A stretch of DNA of 64,000 bases, taken from the NCBI RefSeq assembly GCF_019966515.1, contig NZ_JAIMIB010000002.1:1-64000 (forward strand), written 5' to 3'. Shown here in pieces: positions 15,790 through 24,709 of this stretch (position 1 is its first letter; every line of letters begins with the position of its first letter). The notes below the pieces were generated by a model. The model ran no database searches. It saw nothing but the letters and a program-made list of their open reading frames with translations, and was not told the DNA's origin. Origin of the DNA: Roseovarius aestuarii. Lineage in GTDB: Bacteria; Pseudomonadota; Alphaproteobacteria; Rhodobacterales; Rhodobacteraceae. A program made the translations under genes and the position numbers.

Positions 15790-17028
15790 TTATTCAGAAT
15801 AGCTGATCCGGTAGATCGCATTGGCAAAATCGTCCGAGACCAGGAGCGATCCGTCCTTCATCTGGGCGACATCGACAGGGCGGCCATCATATTCACCGTT
15901 TTCGTCGATCCAGCCTTCGGCGAAGGGTTCCATCGTAGCATTGCCCTCATCGTCGATGAAGGTCACCATGACCCGCGCCCCGGCGGGCTCTGTCCGGTTC
16001 CACGACCCATGCTGAGCCGAGAATATGGCGTTCTTGTATTTCGCCGGGAACATCTTGCCGGTGTAGAAGGTCATGCCCAGATCGGCGGCGTGGGCGATGG
16101 TTTCCACCGCCGGATGAACAACGTCGACAGGGACTTCCTGACCGGCATATTCGTTGGTACGCACGGTGCCGCCACCAAACCATGGATGGCCGAAATGCTG
16201 GCCCTTCTCGGTCTGGCGGTTAAGCTCGCCGGGCGGAATATCATCGCCCATGCCGTCAACCTGATTGTCGGTCCACCAGAGCTCTCCGGTTTCGGGGTGG
16301 AAGTCATGGCCGACCGAGTTGCGCACGCCATAGGTGTAGACTTCGCGGTTTGACCCATCGCGGTCCATACGGATGATGCCGCCGATGCCGGTCTCTTTGT
16401 AGAGCTCGGCCTTTTCCTCCGGTGCGACATTGAAGGGCTGACCCAGCGACACATACAGCTTGTCGTCGGGGCCAACCTTGATCACCCGCGCGGTGTGGTT
16501 ATAGCTTTCCTCCTCGACCGGGATCAGTTCTCCCTGCGGCACGATCGGCACGGCCACCACATCCGGGCTTTCGTGGAAAAACTCTGCCGCCGGATAGAGC
16601 ATCAGACGATTGCGCTCGGCGATATAGAGAAAACCGTCCTTGGTGAAGGCGACGCCGTTGGGGATATCGAATTCGAGGCTGGGGGCGAAGTCCTTGACCT
16701 CATCGGCAACCCGGTCGCGATTGCGGTCCATGACCGCCCAGACCTTGGATTTCTTGGTGCCGACAAAAAGCACGGTTCCTTGTGGGGCCATCGCCATGTG
16801 GCGGGCGTCTGGCACCAGCGCATAAAGCTCGATCTTGAAGCCCGCGGGTAAGGAAATGCCTTTGAGCACCTCGCGGATGCTGTCGGCTTCAGGTGCTTTC
16901 TGGTCGATATAGGTATGGTCCTTTGTCCCGGTAACCTTGAACGCCCCAAGCTTTTCCAGATTGGATTGTGAAACAGCGGGGGCAGCAAGAAGACCGATCA
17001 AAGCGGTGGCACTTAACAAATATTTCAT
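15790..17028 (-). CDS. PQQ-dependent sugar dehydrogenase (sorbosone/glucose type)
   Basis: 412 residues with a signal peptide (MKYLLSATALIGLLAAPAVS), so periplasmic. It is a six-bladed beta-propeller of the soluble aldose/L-sorbosone dehydrogenase family: repeated strand blocks such as DFAPSLEFDIPNGVAFT, the catalytic-region GVRNSVGHDFHPETGELWWTDN and the late SAQHGSWNRTEPAG block are present. The cofactor would be PQQ and calcium. It forms a two-gene unit with the cytochrome c that follows. No PQQ synthesis genes are in the window. Sugar specificity is not known. Confidence 0.87.
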   Translation of the reverse strand: MKYLLSATALIGLLAAPAVSQSNLEKLGAFKVTGTKDHTYIDQKAPEADSIREVLKGISLPAGFKIELYALVPDARHMAMAPQGTVLFVGTKKSKVWAVMDRNRDRVADEVKDFAPSLEFDIPNGVAFTKDGFLYIAERNRLMLYPAAEFFHESPDVVAVPIVPQGELIPVEEESYNHTARVIKVGPDDKLYVSLGQPFNVAPEEKAELYKETGIGGIIRMDRDGSNREVYTYGVRNSVGHDFHPETGELWWTDNQVDGMGDDIPPGELNRQTEKGQHFGHPWFGGGTVRTNEYAGQEVPVDVVHPAVETIAHAADLGMTFYTGKMFPAKYKNAIFSAQHGSWNRTEPAGARVMVTFIDDEGNATMEPFAEGWIDENGEYDGRPVDVAQMKDGSLLVSDDFANAIYRISYSE

Positions 17029-17134
17029 AATTCACTCCCTTTTTTGTCGGATCGCAAAAGGTTAGCGAAAATCTCGTATTATGTCGTCACGTACATTTGT
17101 CGTAACTAAATTACTGCTTGTCTGACGGCTGACT

Positions 17135-17923
17135 TTATCGCTGGCGTGCTTTCAGCCAAGCGGACCAGTTGTTTGGGCTTCCGGCAAAGACGTTCAGATC
17201 AACTTCTTTGCCGATTCCGTCGATGAGGCCGGTACCGCTATATTGCCAGAAGCTCCAGCGCTGCTGGGGATAGGCCTGTGCCGGTGTTTTCGCGGTGCTG
17301 CGCAGCCAGAATTCCTCGTTCTTGAGGCGGTCGAGGCCCGCATCGCGGTAGAATTGCGGTGTGGTGTAGATGATCGGGCGTTGGCCATAGCGACGCTCAA
17401 CCATGTCCATGAACACTTTCATCTGGCGCCGCACCTCATGCCCCGGGGGGCGGACCTTGGCGCAGGTGGGCGAAAACGGGTTCCATTCCATGTCGAGCAC
17501 CGGGGGCAGGGTGCCCTTGTTTTTGGGAACATTGCGGATGAACCAGCGGGCCTGCACTTCGGGCGGGGTGCAGAAATAGTAGAAATGATAGGCCCCGCGC
17601 GGAATGCCCGCCCGTTTGGCGCCGCGCCAGTGATCCTTGAACAGCGGGTCCAGCAGGTCGCCACCCTCTGTTGCTTTCATGAAGACAAAGCTGACCCCGG
17701 CGCGACGGGCCTTGCGCCAGTCGATCTCGCCCTGAAAACGCGCGACATCAATGCCGTGTATCTGGTAGCGGTCTGGCGCGCGCCCGGTCCAGTTGACCGG
17801 CTTGCTATCCCCAAAGCGGACGGTTGCGGGCGTGCCTGCGTCGGCTCTGGTCTGGGCATAGGCCGGCAGCGCGGAGGCGCAGGCAAGCAGGAAGGGAAGA
17901 AGCAAATGTGCAAGTCGTGGCAT
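17135..17923 (-). CDS. Glycoside hydrolase family 25 (lysozyme-like muramidase)
   Basis: 262 residues with a signal peptide ending near AYAQ. GH25 marks are clear: HGIDVARFQGEIDW at the start of the domain, FMKATEGG, RGAYHFYYF and LDMEWNPF with the paired acidic residues of the active site, then IIYTTPQFY and WSFWQYSGTG. The enzyme cuts the beta-1,4 bond between MurNAc and GlcNAc in peptidoglycan and would act in the periplasm. Its ATG overlaps the stop of the DUF938 gene (TGATG), so the two are translationally coupled. Confidence 0.92.
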   Translation of the reverse strand: MPRLAHLLLPFLLACASALPAYAQTRADAGTPATVRFGDSKPVNWTGRAPDRYQIHGIDVARFQGEIDWRKARRAGVSFVFMKATEGGDLLDPLFKDHWRGAKRAGIPRGAYHFYYFCTPPEVQARWFIRNVPKNKGTLPPVLDMEWNPFSPTCAKVRPPGHEVRRQMKVFMDMVERRYGQRPIIYTTPQFYRDAGLDRLKNEEFWLRSTAKTPAQAYPQQRWSFWQYSGTGLIDGIGKEVDLNVFAGSPNNWSAWLKARQR

Positions 17924-18585
17924 CAGGGTGTCTCCGCTGGGCGCTCACTGATCAGGGTCAGGTTGTTGGCAGGCATGTCAACTGTTGCGATGAGCGTAAG
18001 CCCTGCGTCGGCCAACCAGTGCCGAATGTCATCCAGATCCTTGTAACCGATTGCGGGGTCTGACGCCCGCAGGCTGGCGTCAAAGCTGGCATCACCATCG
18101 GAGATGGCTATGCCGTTCCGCAAGAAAGGGCCATAAAGGACGAAGCGCCCGTTTGGGGTAAGCGCTTGGCCTACCTCTGAGATAAGCGTGCGGGCCTCGG
18201 GCGTGCTGATCAGATGCAAGAGGTTAACAAGCACGATCAGGGTCTGCGCTGCGTGCTGGTTGGCCCATCCGACCTTGGTGGCGTCAAGATGGGTCGCGGG
18301 CAGAATGTTAGGCGCATCCGTCGCCCAGGCATCAATGCTGGCGCGCCTTTGCCCGTCCACATCGCTGGGCTGCCAGATCAGGCCGGGCAGGAGCGGTGCC
18401 CAATGCGCCACATGCTGGCCGGTACCGCTGGCAATCTCGATCGCGTTCCCGCGTTTGGGTGCGAACCTAACGACCACATCACAGAGGGCCTGCATGTTGC
18501 GTTCGGCCGACGGGGCGTGCAGCCGGTCGCTGTCGATCTTTTCCGCGACCGACGCATTGGGTGGTACTTGCCGACTTTGGTTCAT
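17923..18585 (-). CDS. DUF938 SAM-dependent methyltransferase-like protein
   Basis: 220 residues starting MNQSRQVPPNAS. The SAM-binding loop EIASGTGQH follows an N-terminal SAERN segment, and NLLHLIS plus VLYGPFLRNG are typical of DUF938. The family is a class I methyltransferase fold with unknown substrate. I use the ATG at 18585; the frame stays open to 18852 but the extra 89 residues are not family-like and cross an AT-rich promoter region. It overlaps the GH25 start by TGATG. Confidence 0.83.
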   Translation of the reverse strand: MNQSRQVPPNASVAEKIDSDRLHAPSAERNMQALCDVVVRFAPKRGNAIEIASGTGQHVAHWAPLLPGLIWQPSDVDGQRRASIDAWATDAPNILPATHLDATKVGWANQHAAQTLIVLVNLLHLISTPEARTLISEVGQALTPNGRFVLYGPFLRNGIAISDGDASFDASLRASDPAIGYKDLDDIRHWLADAGLTLIATVDMPANNLTLISERPAETP

Positions 18586-18919
18586 GGCCTTGTTGTCCCA
18601 GATGCGAGGCTTCAGACTGTCACGGAGGCGCCCGAAGGAAAAGGCCGTTTTCAGGCTTTCAGCGACTTCTCTCCAGCTGGCGATGTTCCAGGGTATTAAC
18701 CTGCAATTTACGAAATTTTTTTTCAGAAACCCGCGGTGATCCCGTGAGCCTGAATTTGAATGCGTTGCCCAAATGTAAGAGTACGCATGTTTTTTTGAGG
18801 ATTTTTCGTATCGAATGCCGGGTTTGCATGCCCTGTCACAATCTGTCCACACTCGTACCTAATTTCCGGCGTATTAACCCTGAAATGTTATTACTTGAAG
18901 GGTATTGGAGGAGCGGACG
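18586..18919. other. Divergent intergenic region, no gene
   Basis: 334 bp between the DUF938 and Hint genes, which are transcribed away from each other. It is clearly AT-rich with T-runs (18713-18723 and 18790-18796) and presumably holds both promoters. I could not assign boxes with confidence. Confidence 0.5.
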
Positions 18920-19561
18920 ATGGGCTTTGTCGCGGAACTGCCGACTGCAACAAGAACAGATAAACGTTATTTGACCGGTTTATGCGGCGAGGCGAACGTA
19001 CGCACCCCGCTGGGCGCACGCCATGTTGAGATCCTGCATCCCGGTGACATGGTCGTCACCCGCGACAATGGATTGCAACCCGTGCGCATGATCTGGCGCC
19101 GCACCGTGAATGCCGCTGAAATGCGCGAACGGCCTGATCTGGCGCCCATCCGTCTCAAACCGCGCGCCGTGGGTCCGATGATGCCGATGCGCGATCTGCG
19201 GATCGCCTGCGGCCACCGCGCCCTGATCCCCGGCTACCGGATTTCCGGCGTCGCCGATGTGCAATCCTGCCTGATGCGTGTTGGCGCCCTGGCTGAGGTC
19301 AGTGATGACGCCTTCGTCGATATGGGCGAGGAAACCGTGACCTACTACAACTTGATCTTCGACAATCAGGAAGTATTCTGCGCTGAGGGGTTGCCGGTCG
19401 AAAGTTTCCGACCGTCTCCCAAGTCGATCGCCGAAATGGACGTGGCGGCGCGCGATGAGTTGATGGAGATATTTCCTCATATCTCGCCCAAGCGCTGCGC
19501 CTATCCCGGCTTGCCGCATCCCACTGCCCAGGCGCGCGCCTACCGGCCCGATTGCGCCTGA
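18920..19561 (+). CDS. Hint-domain protein
   Basis: 213 residues. The central part is a Hedgehog/intein (Hint) module: GEANVRTPLGARHVEILHPGD matches the block A start (catalytic-position residue C in LTGLCGE), ACGHRALI is the block B histidine region, and VTYYNLIFDNQEVFCAEGLPVES matches the C-terminal part. Many such proteins in Rhodobacteraceae are secreted with hemolysin-type repeats, but here the Hint domain stands alone, with no repeat region and no signal peptide. Whether it self-processes is unknown. GGAGGAG precedes the ATG at 18920. Confidence 0.82.
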   Translation: MGFVAELPTATRTDKRYLTGLCGEANVRTPLGARHVEILHPGDMVVTRDNGLQPVRMIWRRTVNAAEMRERPDLAPIRLKPRAVGPMMPMRDLRIACGHRALIPGYRISGVADVQSCLMRVGALAEVSDDAFVDMGEETVTYYNLIFDNQEVFCAEGLPVESFRPSPKSIAEMDVAARDELMEIFPHISPKRCAYPGLPHPTAQARAYRPDCA

Positions 19562-20404
19562 GCAAGAACCGCCCGAGCTAGAGGCCCAGGTTCGTTTCCG
19601 GGCTTTCCCGGTATTGCGATCGCTAAGGCCGGTTTTCGGGCCGGAATACCGCTCAGCTTCGAAATCACCAAGAATCGAGTTAATCTCCTGAATCATCATG
19701 GAATTTCTTGGCTGACTCATGTATGGCTTACGTATGGATTTGAGCCGTATAACGGGCCAGTTTGCGCGGGTTGTTAACAGGGCAACCATAAGGGCAGTAC
19801 GGCGGCGGGCGCATGTTTATCCGCTGGAAGCAGGGCGCCGCGCGAAAGGTGGTTAAGCGTAGAAAGCCACCGTCAACATTTGGCACAACAGAGGGAGGTG
19901 CCCGGCCGCGGGTAGGCATCGGGACGCCTAAATCTGCTGCTTTATTGCGAGGTACTCATCCAACAAATGAAGGTTGCATTACGTCTTGAAGGAGCCCGCC
20001 CATGGGGCGACCGGGCTCTGCCCGGCGGTGCAAGCGCCTTGATTCCGGGCCGGAGTGCGAAATACGCCAAGGGCTCACAGCGACCACAGGTGATTTTGCC
20101 GGGTTTAGGATCGCCGCCCTTCGCTAGCATTCCCCAAAGCGGTACCGATCTTGGGTGGTGACCAACGACGCTGACCGCGAAGGACGCGGAACAGGCCACC
20201 TGTTGTATGTTAGTCTACAATATCCGTTGGACAGAAACGTCGGTCACCGCTTTTCCGCGTCGCGGACATAGCTGCCATTGGCCTTCGACAACCCAATTCC
20301 TGCTTCAGATTGCGTACACTGAAATCACATCAATATCTGGGGCGCAGACTTAGCTGGCGTAGGTCATTGTTGCGCACGGTATTCCAAGCTCTTAGACAAC
20401 GTGC
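19562..20404. other. Gene-poor region of about 840 bp
   Basis: No recognised gene. Open frames exist on the minus strand (19728-19919 and 19942-20199) and plus strand, but none has a ribosome site or known motif. Structure seen: a dyad at 19609-19651 and an inverted repeat GAGCCCG (19992-19998) / CGGGCTC (20012-20018). Composition drifts from GC-rich to AT-rich towards 20.2 kb, ending at the broken DUF3885 gene. It looks like a recombination-prone or decayed segment. Confidence 0.5.
19609..19651 (+). terminator. Possible terminator of the Hint gene
   Basis: CGGTATT and AATACCG pair at the ends of a 43-base segment that also contains GCGATCGC and a GGCC/GGCC mini-stem. It lies 47 bp after the Hint stop. 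There is no clear U-run, so confidence is low. Confidence 0.35.
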
Positions 20405-21042
20405 ATGGTAAATGTCATTCAACAGTTCGAAAGCGCATTCACATGTGATGAATTTCCGCATGCGATGTTCTACGAATTCGAGATCGGCCTCCGCTTCGAG
20501 TTGGGTGGCGAGGAAGTTTCGACCTCTCGTCCGATTAAACGCTTCATCCAAGCCTTTGAACGAGCTGATGCTGTCTCTTCAGAGCTGTTTGAGAAATCAA
20601 AGTCCCTTTGGCTACTGTCCTCTTCGTATAGTGATGACTTGCCAAAAAAGAAGCGTCTTAAGCCCTTTAAACTTTGTGGGATTCGTAGCGCTTCATTTAG
20701 ATACCTTGGGGCTACTCCTCAACAGGACGAAAACCAAAGCAAGGAGTTAGGCTCAGACCTTTATCGCCATTGGGACGCTGCGGAACTCGATGGACGGGAT
20801 AGGCTTCGAGAGGTCCTTTGGCTCGCTCTGGGCTCAGAACTCGGGGTCAGGCCAACTGTTCAAGCGAAGATATACATCGTTGATTTTGAGAGGAACATTG
20901 CGCTCCATCCATATGACGATCGTGGAATGGATGTTGTCTCGATGGATAAGAATATCTCTCCGACCTGTATGAGACCCATAAATCATGGCTGCTCGAATAC
21001 GACATCTCACGTATGAGGGCCGTTTTCGAAAGCAGCGAATGA
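20405..21042 (+). pseudogene. DUF3885 gene with a C-terminal frameshift
   Basis: The first 181 or so residues read as a DUF3885-type protein and reach IYIVDFERNIALHPYDDRGMDV, the family's conserved block. At about 20948-20950 the frame breaks: the annotated frame continues as unrelated residues to 21016, but the frame one base back continues the family pattern with YETHKSWLLEYD and ends at a TGA at 21040-21042. One lost base explains this. DUF3885 proteins are of unknown function and occur in Gram-positive and scattered Gram-negative genomes. The gene is AT-rich (25 of 60 G+C at 20641-20700), has no ribosome site in front of the ATG and sits in a gene-poor region, so it is probably acquired and decaying, unless the break is a sequencing error. 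Confidence 0.75.
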
Positions 21043-21115
21043 TACGAAGCCGACATACGCGCAGGCTGCAGCATTCTGTAATTCGGGCTCTTTGCAGAAA
21101 TTCATACGCATCAGA

Positions 21116-21139
21116 AAACCCCCGCTTGAGCGGGGGTTT
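21116..21139 (-). terminator. Terminator of the BMP/ABC operon
   Basis: AAACCCCCGC and GCGGGGGTTT form a perfect 10-bp stem with a TTGA loop, 20 bp after the substrate-binding-protein stop. On the minus strand it is followed by TTTTCTG. Confidence 0.85.
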
Positions 21140-21159
21140 GGGTGATGGCGCGTCGGGGG

Positions 21160-22233
21160 TTATTGTGGAATGTCGCCTTCCAGCCCTTCGACATAGAAAT
21201 TCATGCCTGCGAGCGTGGCGTCGTCTGCCGCTTCGCCATCGGCCAGCCAGTCGCTGCCGTCCTGCTTTTTCAGCGGGCCGGTGAAAGGGTGGTAATCGCC
21301 CGACGCGATCGCGTCTTTCATTGCCAGCGCCTCGGACTTCACGTCGGCAGGCACGGCATCGCTGATCTCGCCGATTTCAACCATGCCGGGGGCGATGCCG
21401 TCCCAGGTGTTCACGCTTTCCCATGTGCCGTCCATCACCGCCTGTGTGCGGGCGATATAATAAGGCGCCCAGTTGTCGATGATCGAGCTGACGCGCGGCA
21501 AGGGCGCATATTCACCCATGTCCGAGGCCTGGCCAAAGGTGATCACGCCGCCGGCTTTCTCGGCCGCCGCCTGCGGGGCAGTCGAATCCGTATGCTGCAG
21601 GATCACGTCGGCACCCTGTTCAATGAGCGCGGTGGCGGCATCGGCCTCTTTCGCGGGATCGAACCATGTATAGGCCCAGATGATCTTGAACTCGACATCC
21701 GGATTGACGCGTTTGGCGTGGATATACGCGGAGTTGATGCCACGGATCACCTCGGGGATCGGGAAGGAGGCGATATAGCCGATCACGTTCGACTTGGTCA
21801 TCTTGCCTGCGATATGGCCCTGCACGGCCCGGCCTTCGTAGAAGCGCGCGGAATAGACCGACATGTTGGGCGCGGTCTTGTAGCCGGTGGCGTGTTCGAA
21901 CTTCACGTCGGGAAATTTGCCCGCCACGCTCAAGGTCGGCTCCATATAGCCAAACGAGGTGGTAAAGATCAGGTCCGCGCCTTGCAGCGCCATTTGGGTG
22001 ATTGCGCGTTCGGCGTCGGCGCCTTCGGGCACGCTTTCCTGATAGACGGTTTCTACCGCGTCACCGAAATGTTGCTCGACCGCAAGGCGGCCCTTGTCAT
22101 GTTCATAGGTCCAGCCGCCATCGCCGATGGGGCCGACATAGATGAAGCCTACCTTGGTCTTGTCCTGGGCGCCGGCACTTGTCGCCAGCCCAAGGGCCAG
22201 CGCAGCGCCGGTCAGAAGGTTCGTCAGTTTCAT
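21160..22233 (-). CDS. BMP family ABC transporter substrate-binding protein
   Basis: 357 residues with a signal peptide (MKLTNLLTGAALALGLATSAGAQ). The mature part starts KVGFIYVGPIGDGGWTYEHDKG, the hallmark of the basic-membrane-protein/Med family, and later has GADLIFTTSFGY, FEHATGY and ADVILQHTDS. Family members bind purine nucleosides or related compounds and hand them to a two-permease ABC importer. It is the last gene of the operon, 33 bp after permease 2. No lipobox is present, so the protein is a free periplasmic one. Confidence 0.92.
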   Translation of the reverse strand: MKLTNLLTGAALALGLATSAGAQDKTKVGFIYVGPIGDGGWTYEHDKGRLAVEQHFGDAVETVYQESVPEGADAERAITQMALQGADLIFTTSFGYMEPTLSVAGKFPDVKFEHATGYKTAPNMSVYSARFYEGRAVQGHIAGKMTKSNVIGYIASFPIPEVIRGINSAYIHAKRVNPDVEFKIIWAYTWFDPAKEADAATALIEQGADVILQHTDSTAPQAAAEKAGGVITFGQASDMGEYAPLPRVSSIIDNWAPYYIARTQAVMDGTWESVNTWDGIAPGMVEIGEISDAVPADVKSEALAMKDAIASGDYHPFTGPLKKQDGSDWLADGEAADDATLAGMNFYVEGLEGDIPQ

Positions 22234-22266
22234 ATGGTTCTCTCCCTGTTTTGTCTTGTTGGGGCG

Positions 22267-23187
22267 TCAGCCCGAAGCGTGGAAGATGCGGCCAAGCGAG
22301 GCGGGTGCGCGGGCGCGGTCCGCCGACATGATGACCAGCACCAGAATGGTGATCAGATAGGGCGACATTGAAAGATACTCGACCGGAATATCAACCCCCG
22401 CCGCCTGCAGGTTGAGCTGCAGCACGGTGACGCCGCCGAAAAGATAGGCGCCAAGCAGCACGCGCCCCGCCTTCCAGCTGGCAAAGACCACGAGGGCAAG
22501 CGCGATCCAGCCCGCCCCGGCGGTCATGCCTTCGGTCCATTGCGGCACCCGGACGAGGCTGATATAGGCGCCGCCCAACCCCGCACAGGCGCCGCCGAAA
22601 AGGATTGCCATGACCCGCACCCGCACCACCTTGTAGCCAAGCGCATGGGCGGCCTCGTGGTTTTCCCCGACCGCGCGCAGGATCAGCCCGCCGCGGCTGT
22701 ATTTCAGGAACGCCCAGACTGCGAGCACCAGCGCCAGGCCGACATAGACCATCAGGTCATGGGCAAAAAGGATTGGGCCCAGCACCGGGATATCGCCCAG
22801 CAGCGGGATATCGAGCTTGGCCGTCGGCGGCGGTTTGACCCCGACATAGCCCTGTCCCATCAGTGAACTCAGCCCCAGCCCGAACAGCGTCAATGCAAGG
22901 CCCGAGGCCACCTGATTGGCCAGCGCAAACTGGGTGAGCAGGGCAAAGAGGGACGAAAGGAGTGCGCCGCCGACGGCGGCGGCGAGAAAGCCCAGCAGCG
23001 GTGATCCGGTCTCGACCGCCACCGCAAAGCCGCAGATCGCGCCGGTGATCATCATCCCCTCGACGCCAAGGTTCAGCACGCCCGCGCGTTCGGCTACAAG
23101 TTCGCCCAATGCGGCGATCAGGATCGGCGTGGCGGCGACCATCAGCGAGGCCAGTAGCAGGATCGGGTTGATCGAGGAAAGATCCAT
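22267..23187 (-). CDS. ABC transporter permease 2 (nucleoside/sugar type)
   Basis: 306 residues with about eight to nine membrane helices. ALGELVAERAGVLNLGVEGMM is the conserved N-terminal block of the RbsC/YufQ-like permeases, and ENHEAAHALGYKV is the coupling-helix region that contacts the ATPase. The start ATG at 23187 lies inside TGATG, overlapping the end of the small frame just upstream, so translation is coupled to it. It works with permease 1 as a heterodimer. Confidence 0.92.
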   Translation of the reverse strand: MDLSSINPILLLASLMVAATPILIAALGELVAERAGVLNLGVEGMMITGAICGFAVAVETGSPLLGFLAAAVGGALLSSLFALLTQFALANQVASGLALTLFGLGLSSLMGQGYVGVKPPPTAKLDIPLLGDIPVLGPILFAHDLMVYVGLALVLAVWAFLKYSRGGLILRAVGENHEAAHALGYKVVRVRVMAILFGGACAGLGGAYISLVRVPQWTEGMTAGAGWIALALVVFASWKAGRVLLGAYLFGGVTVLQLNLQAAGVDIPVEYLSMSPYLITILVLVIMSADRARAPASLGRIFHASG

Positions 23188-23579
23188 CAATACAGTTCCG
23201 TGGGTAAACAGCGAACAAAGCGGTCTTGATCGTTCTTGGGTTGAGGTCTCATGATGAAGTCAATGGGGTCGCCCTGTGTAGCGCTGCCCAACCATTTGGT
23301 CTTATCAGGTGTGTTGCCAAGCTTAACATGAAGCATTTTGTTCGCTGCCTAGGTCCAATCACCGTTCGCTTCGAAGCCCGCCCCGTCAAACCACTTGCCA
23401 CGGGCATTCACGATATGCTCTCCTGTTTCGGTCTTTCTAAGAGACAGCCGGAAAACCGCTTCTGACGCGATGTAGCTGTCCCTGTCACCAATTTGCGCGT
23501 CAAACCCCATGCATATGTATCCCGCAGATGTCGAAGTGGCGGCCATGATGACTAACGCGGCAAGGACGATATTGCTCAC
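23187..23579 (-). pseudogene. Small secreted-protein gene interrupted by an in-frame TAG
   Basis: The frame starts with GTG at 23579, overlapping the permease 1 stop (GTGA), and begins with a signal peptide (SNIVLAALVIMAATSTSAG). After 76 residues ending GFEANGDWT it meets TAG (23351-23349). The same frame then continues for 53 more codons (AANKMLHVKLGN... to LPTELY) and stops in TGATG overlapping permease 2. Both ends of the uninterrupted 130-codon frame thus fit exactly into the operon, and one cysteine lies in each half (YIC, VRC), which could form a disulfide in a full-length protein. Composition is lower in G+C than the permeases (30 of 60 at 23461-23520). I recognise no family. A fresh nonsense mutation, a sequencing error or two small proteins are the alternatives. 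Confidence 0.65.
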
Positions 23580-24661
23580 TGCGCCACCTCCACCTTTTTG
23601 AACCGAACACGGAAATTGGTCAGCACGTCCACCGCCAGCAGGAAGAACAGCAGCATGCCCTGAAAGAGCTGGATCGCGGCGGCGGGCAGGCCCATGTTCG
23701 ACTGCGCAATCTCACCCCCGATATAGGTCAGCGCCATCAGCAGACCTGCCAGCAGAATGCCTACCGGATGCAACCGGCCCAGAAACGCCACGATAATCGC
23801 GGTAAAGCCGTAGCCCACATTGAAATCGATACTGATCTGTCCCGAGGGGCCAGCGACCTCGAAAAGCCCCGCCAACCCGGCCAATGCACCGGAGGTGCCG
23901 AGGCAGAAAAGGATCAGCAGGCGCGGGCGCACCCCGGCAAAACGCGCGGCGCGGGGCGCCTGCCCGGTGAGCCGGATATGATAGCCCAGAATGTGCCGAT
24001 TGAGCAGGATATAGGCGAAGATCACCGCGATAAATGCGGCGACGACCCCCCAATGCATGCCCGATCCGGCAATGATCTCGGCATTATGCGCCGAGGGGTA
24101 TTGCTGCAGGTTGCGGCTGCCCGGAAAACCGAAACCCTCGGGGTTTTTCAGCGGCCCAAGCGCCATTGCGGCCAGAAGCTGCTCGGCCACATAGACCAGC
24201 ATCAGCGAGACCAGGATTTCATTGGTGCCAAAGCGCACTTTCAGCAGCGCCGGGATCATCGCCCAGGCGCAGCCGCCAAGCAGGCCCGCCAACACCATCA
24301 GCGGGAAAATAATAAAGCTTTCCGTGGGATAAAACGCAAGGCCCACGGCGGCGCCGCAGATCGCGCCGATGATATACTGGCCCTCGGCGCCAATGTTCCA
24401 GATGCCGGCGCGGAACCCCAGGCTGAGGCCGATGGCGATCAGAACAAGCGGCGCGCCTTTGACCAGCAATTGCGGGCGATAATAAAAGGAAAACTCGCCA
24501 AATATCGGCTCCCAGAAGATCGTGCGGATGGCTTCCAGCGGCGGCTTGCCCAGAAGGCCGAACAGCAAGCCGCCCGCGATCATCGTCACCACAACCGCAA
24601 TCAGCGGCGTCAGCCAGGACCAGAAACCCGAGGGCTGGGGACGTTTCTCCAGCTTCAGCAT
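23576..24661 (-). CDS. ABC transporter permease 1 (nucleoside/sugar type)
   Basis: 361 residues, about ten membrane helices. GLSLGFRAGIWNIGAEGQYIIGA is the signature of the YufP/NupP-like permease of BMP systems; LTGQAPRAARFAG is the EAA-like loop. AGGAG precedes the ATG at 24661, which I prefer to an alternative start at 24688. It lies 48 bp after the ATPase gene and overlaps the following small gene by GTGA. Confidence 0.92.
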   Translation of the reverse strand: MLKLEKRPQPSGFWSWLTPLIAVVVTMIAGGLLFGLLGKPPLEAIRTIFWEPIFGEFSFYYRPQLLVKGAPLVLIAIGLSLGFRAGIWNIGAEGQYIIGAICGAAVGLAFYPTESFIIFPLMVLAGLLGGCAWAMIPALLKVRFGTNEILVSLMLVYVAEQLLAAMALGPLKNPEGFGFPGSRNLQQYPSAHNAEIIAGSGMHWGVVAAFIAVIFAYILLNRHILGYHIRLTGQAPRAARFAGVRPRLLILFCLGTSGALAGLAGLFEVAGPSGQISIDFNVGYGFTAIIVAFLGRLHPVGILLAGLLMALTYIGGEIAQSNMGLPAAAIQLFQGMLLFFLLAVDVLTNFRVRFKKVEVAQ

Positions 24662-24709
24662 AGCCGCGCTCCTGCTTCTTCTGGGCAAAAATAGTCAAAA
24701 TCCGCACGA

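Noticed and set aside
19728..20199. Two minus-strand frames in the gene-poor region
   Set aside because: Arg/Pro-rich sequence with no family motif; possible decayed DNA, not a supported gene.
21142..22371. 409-codon plus-strand frame opposite the BMP substrate-binding protein
   Set aside because: Shadow of a high-GC gene; residues are His/Gly/Arg-rich with no recognisable domain.
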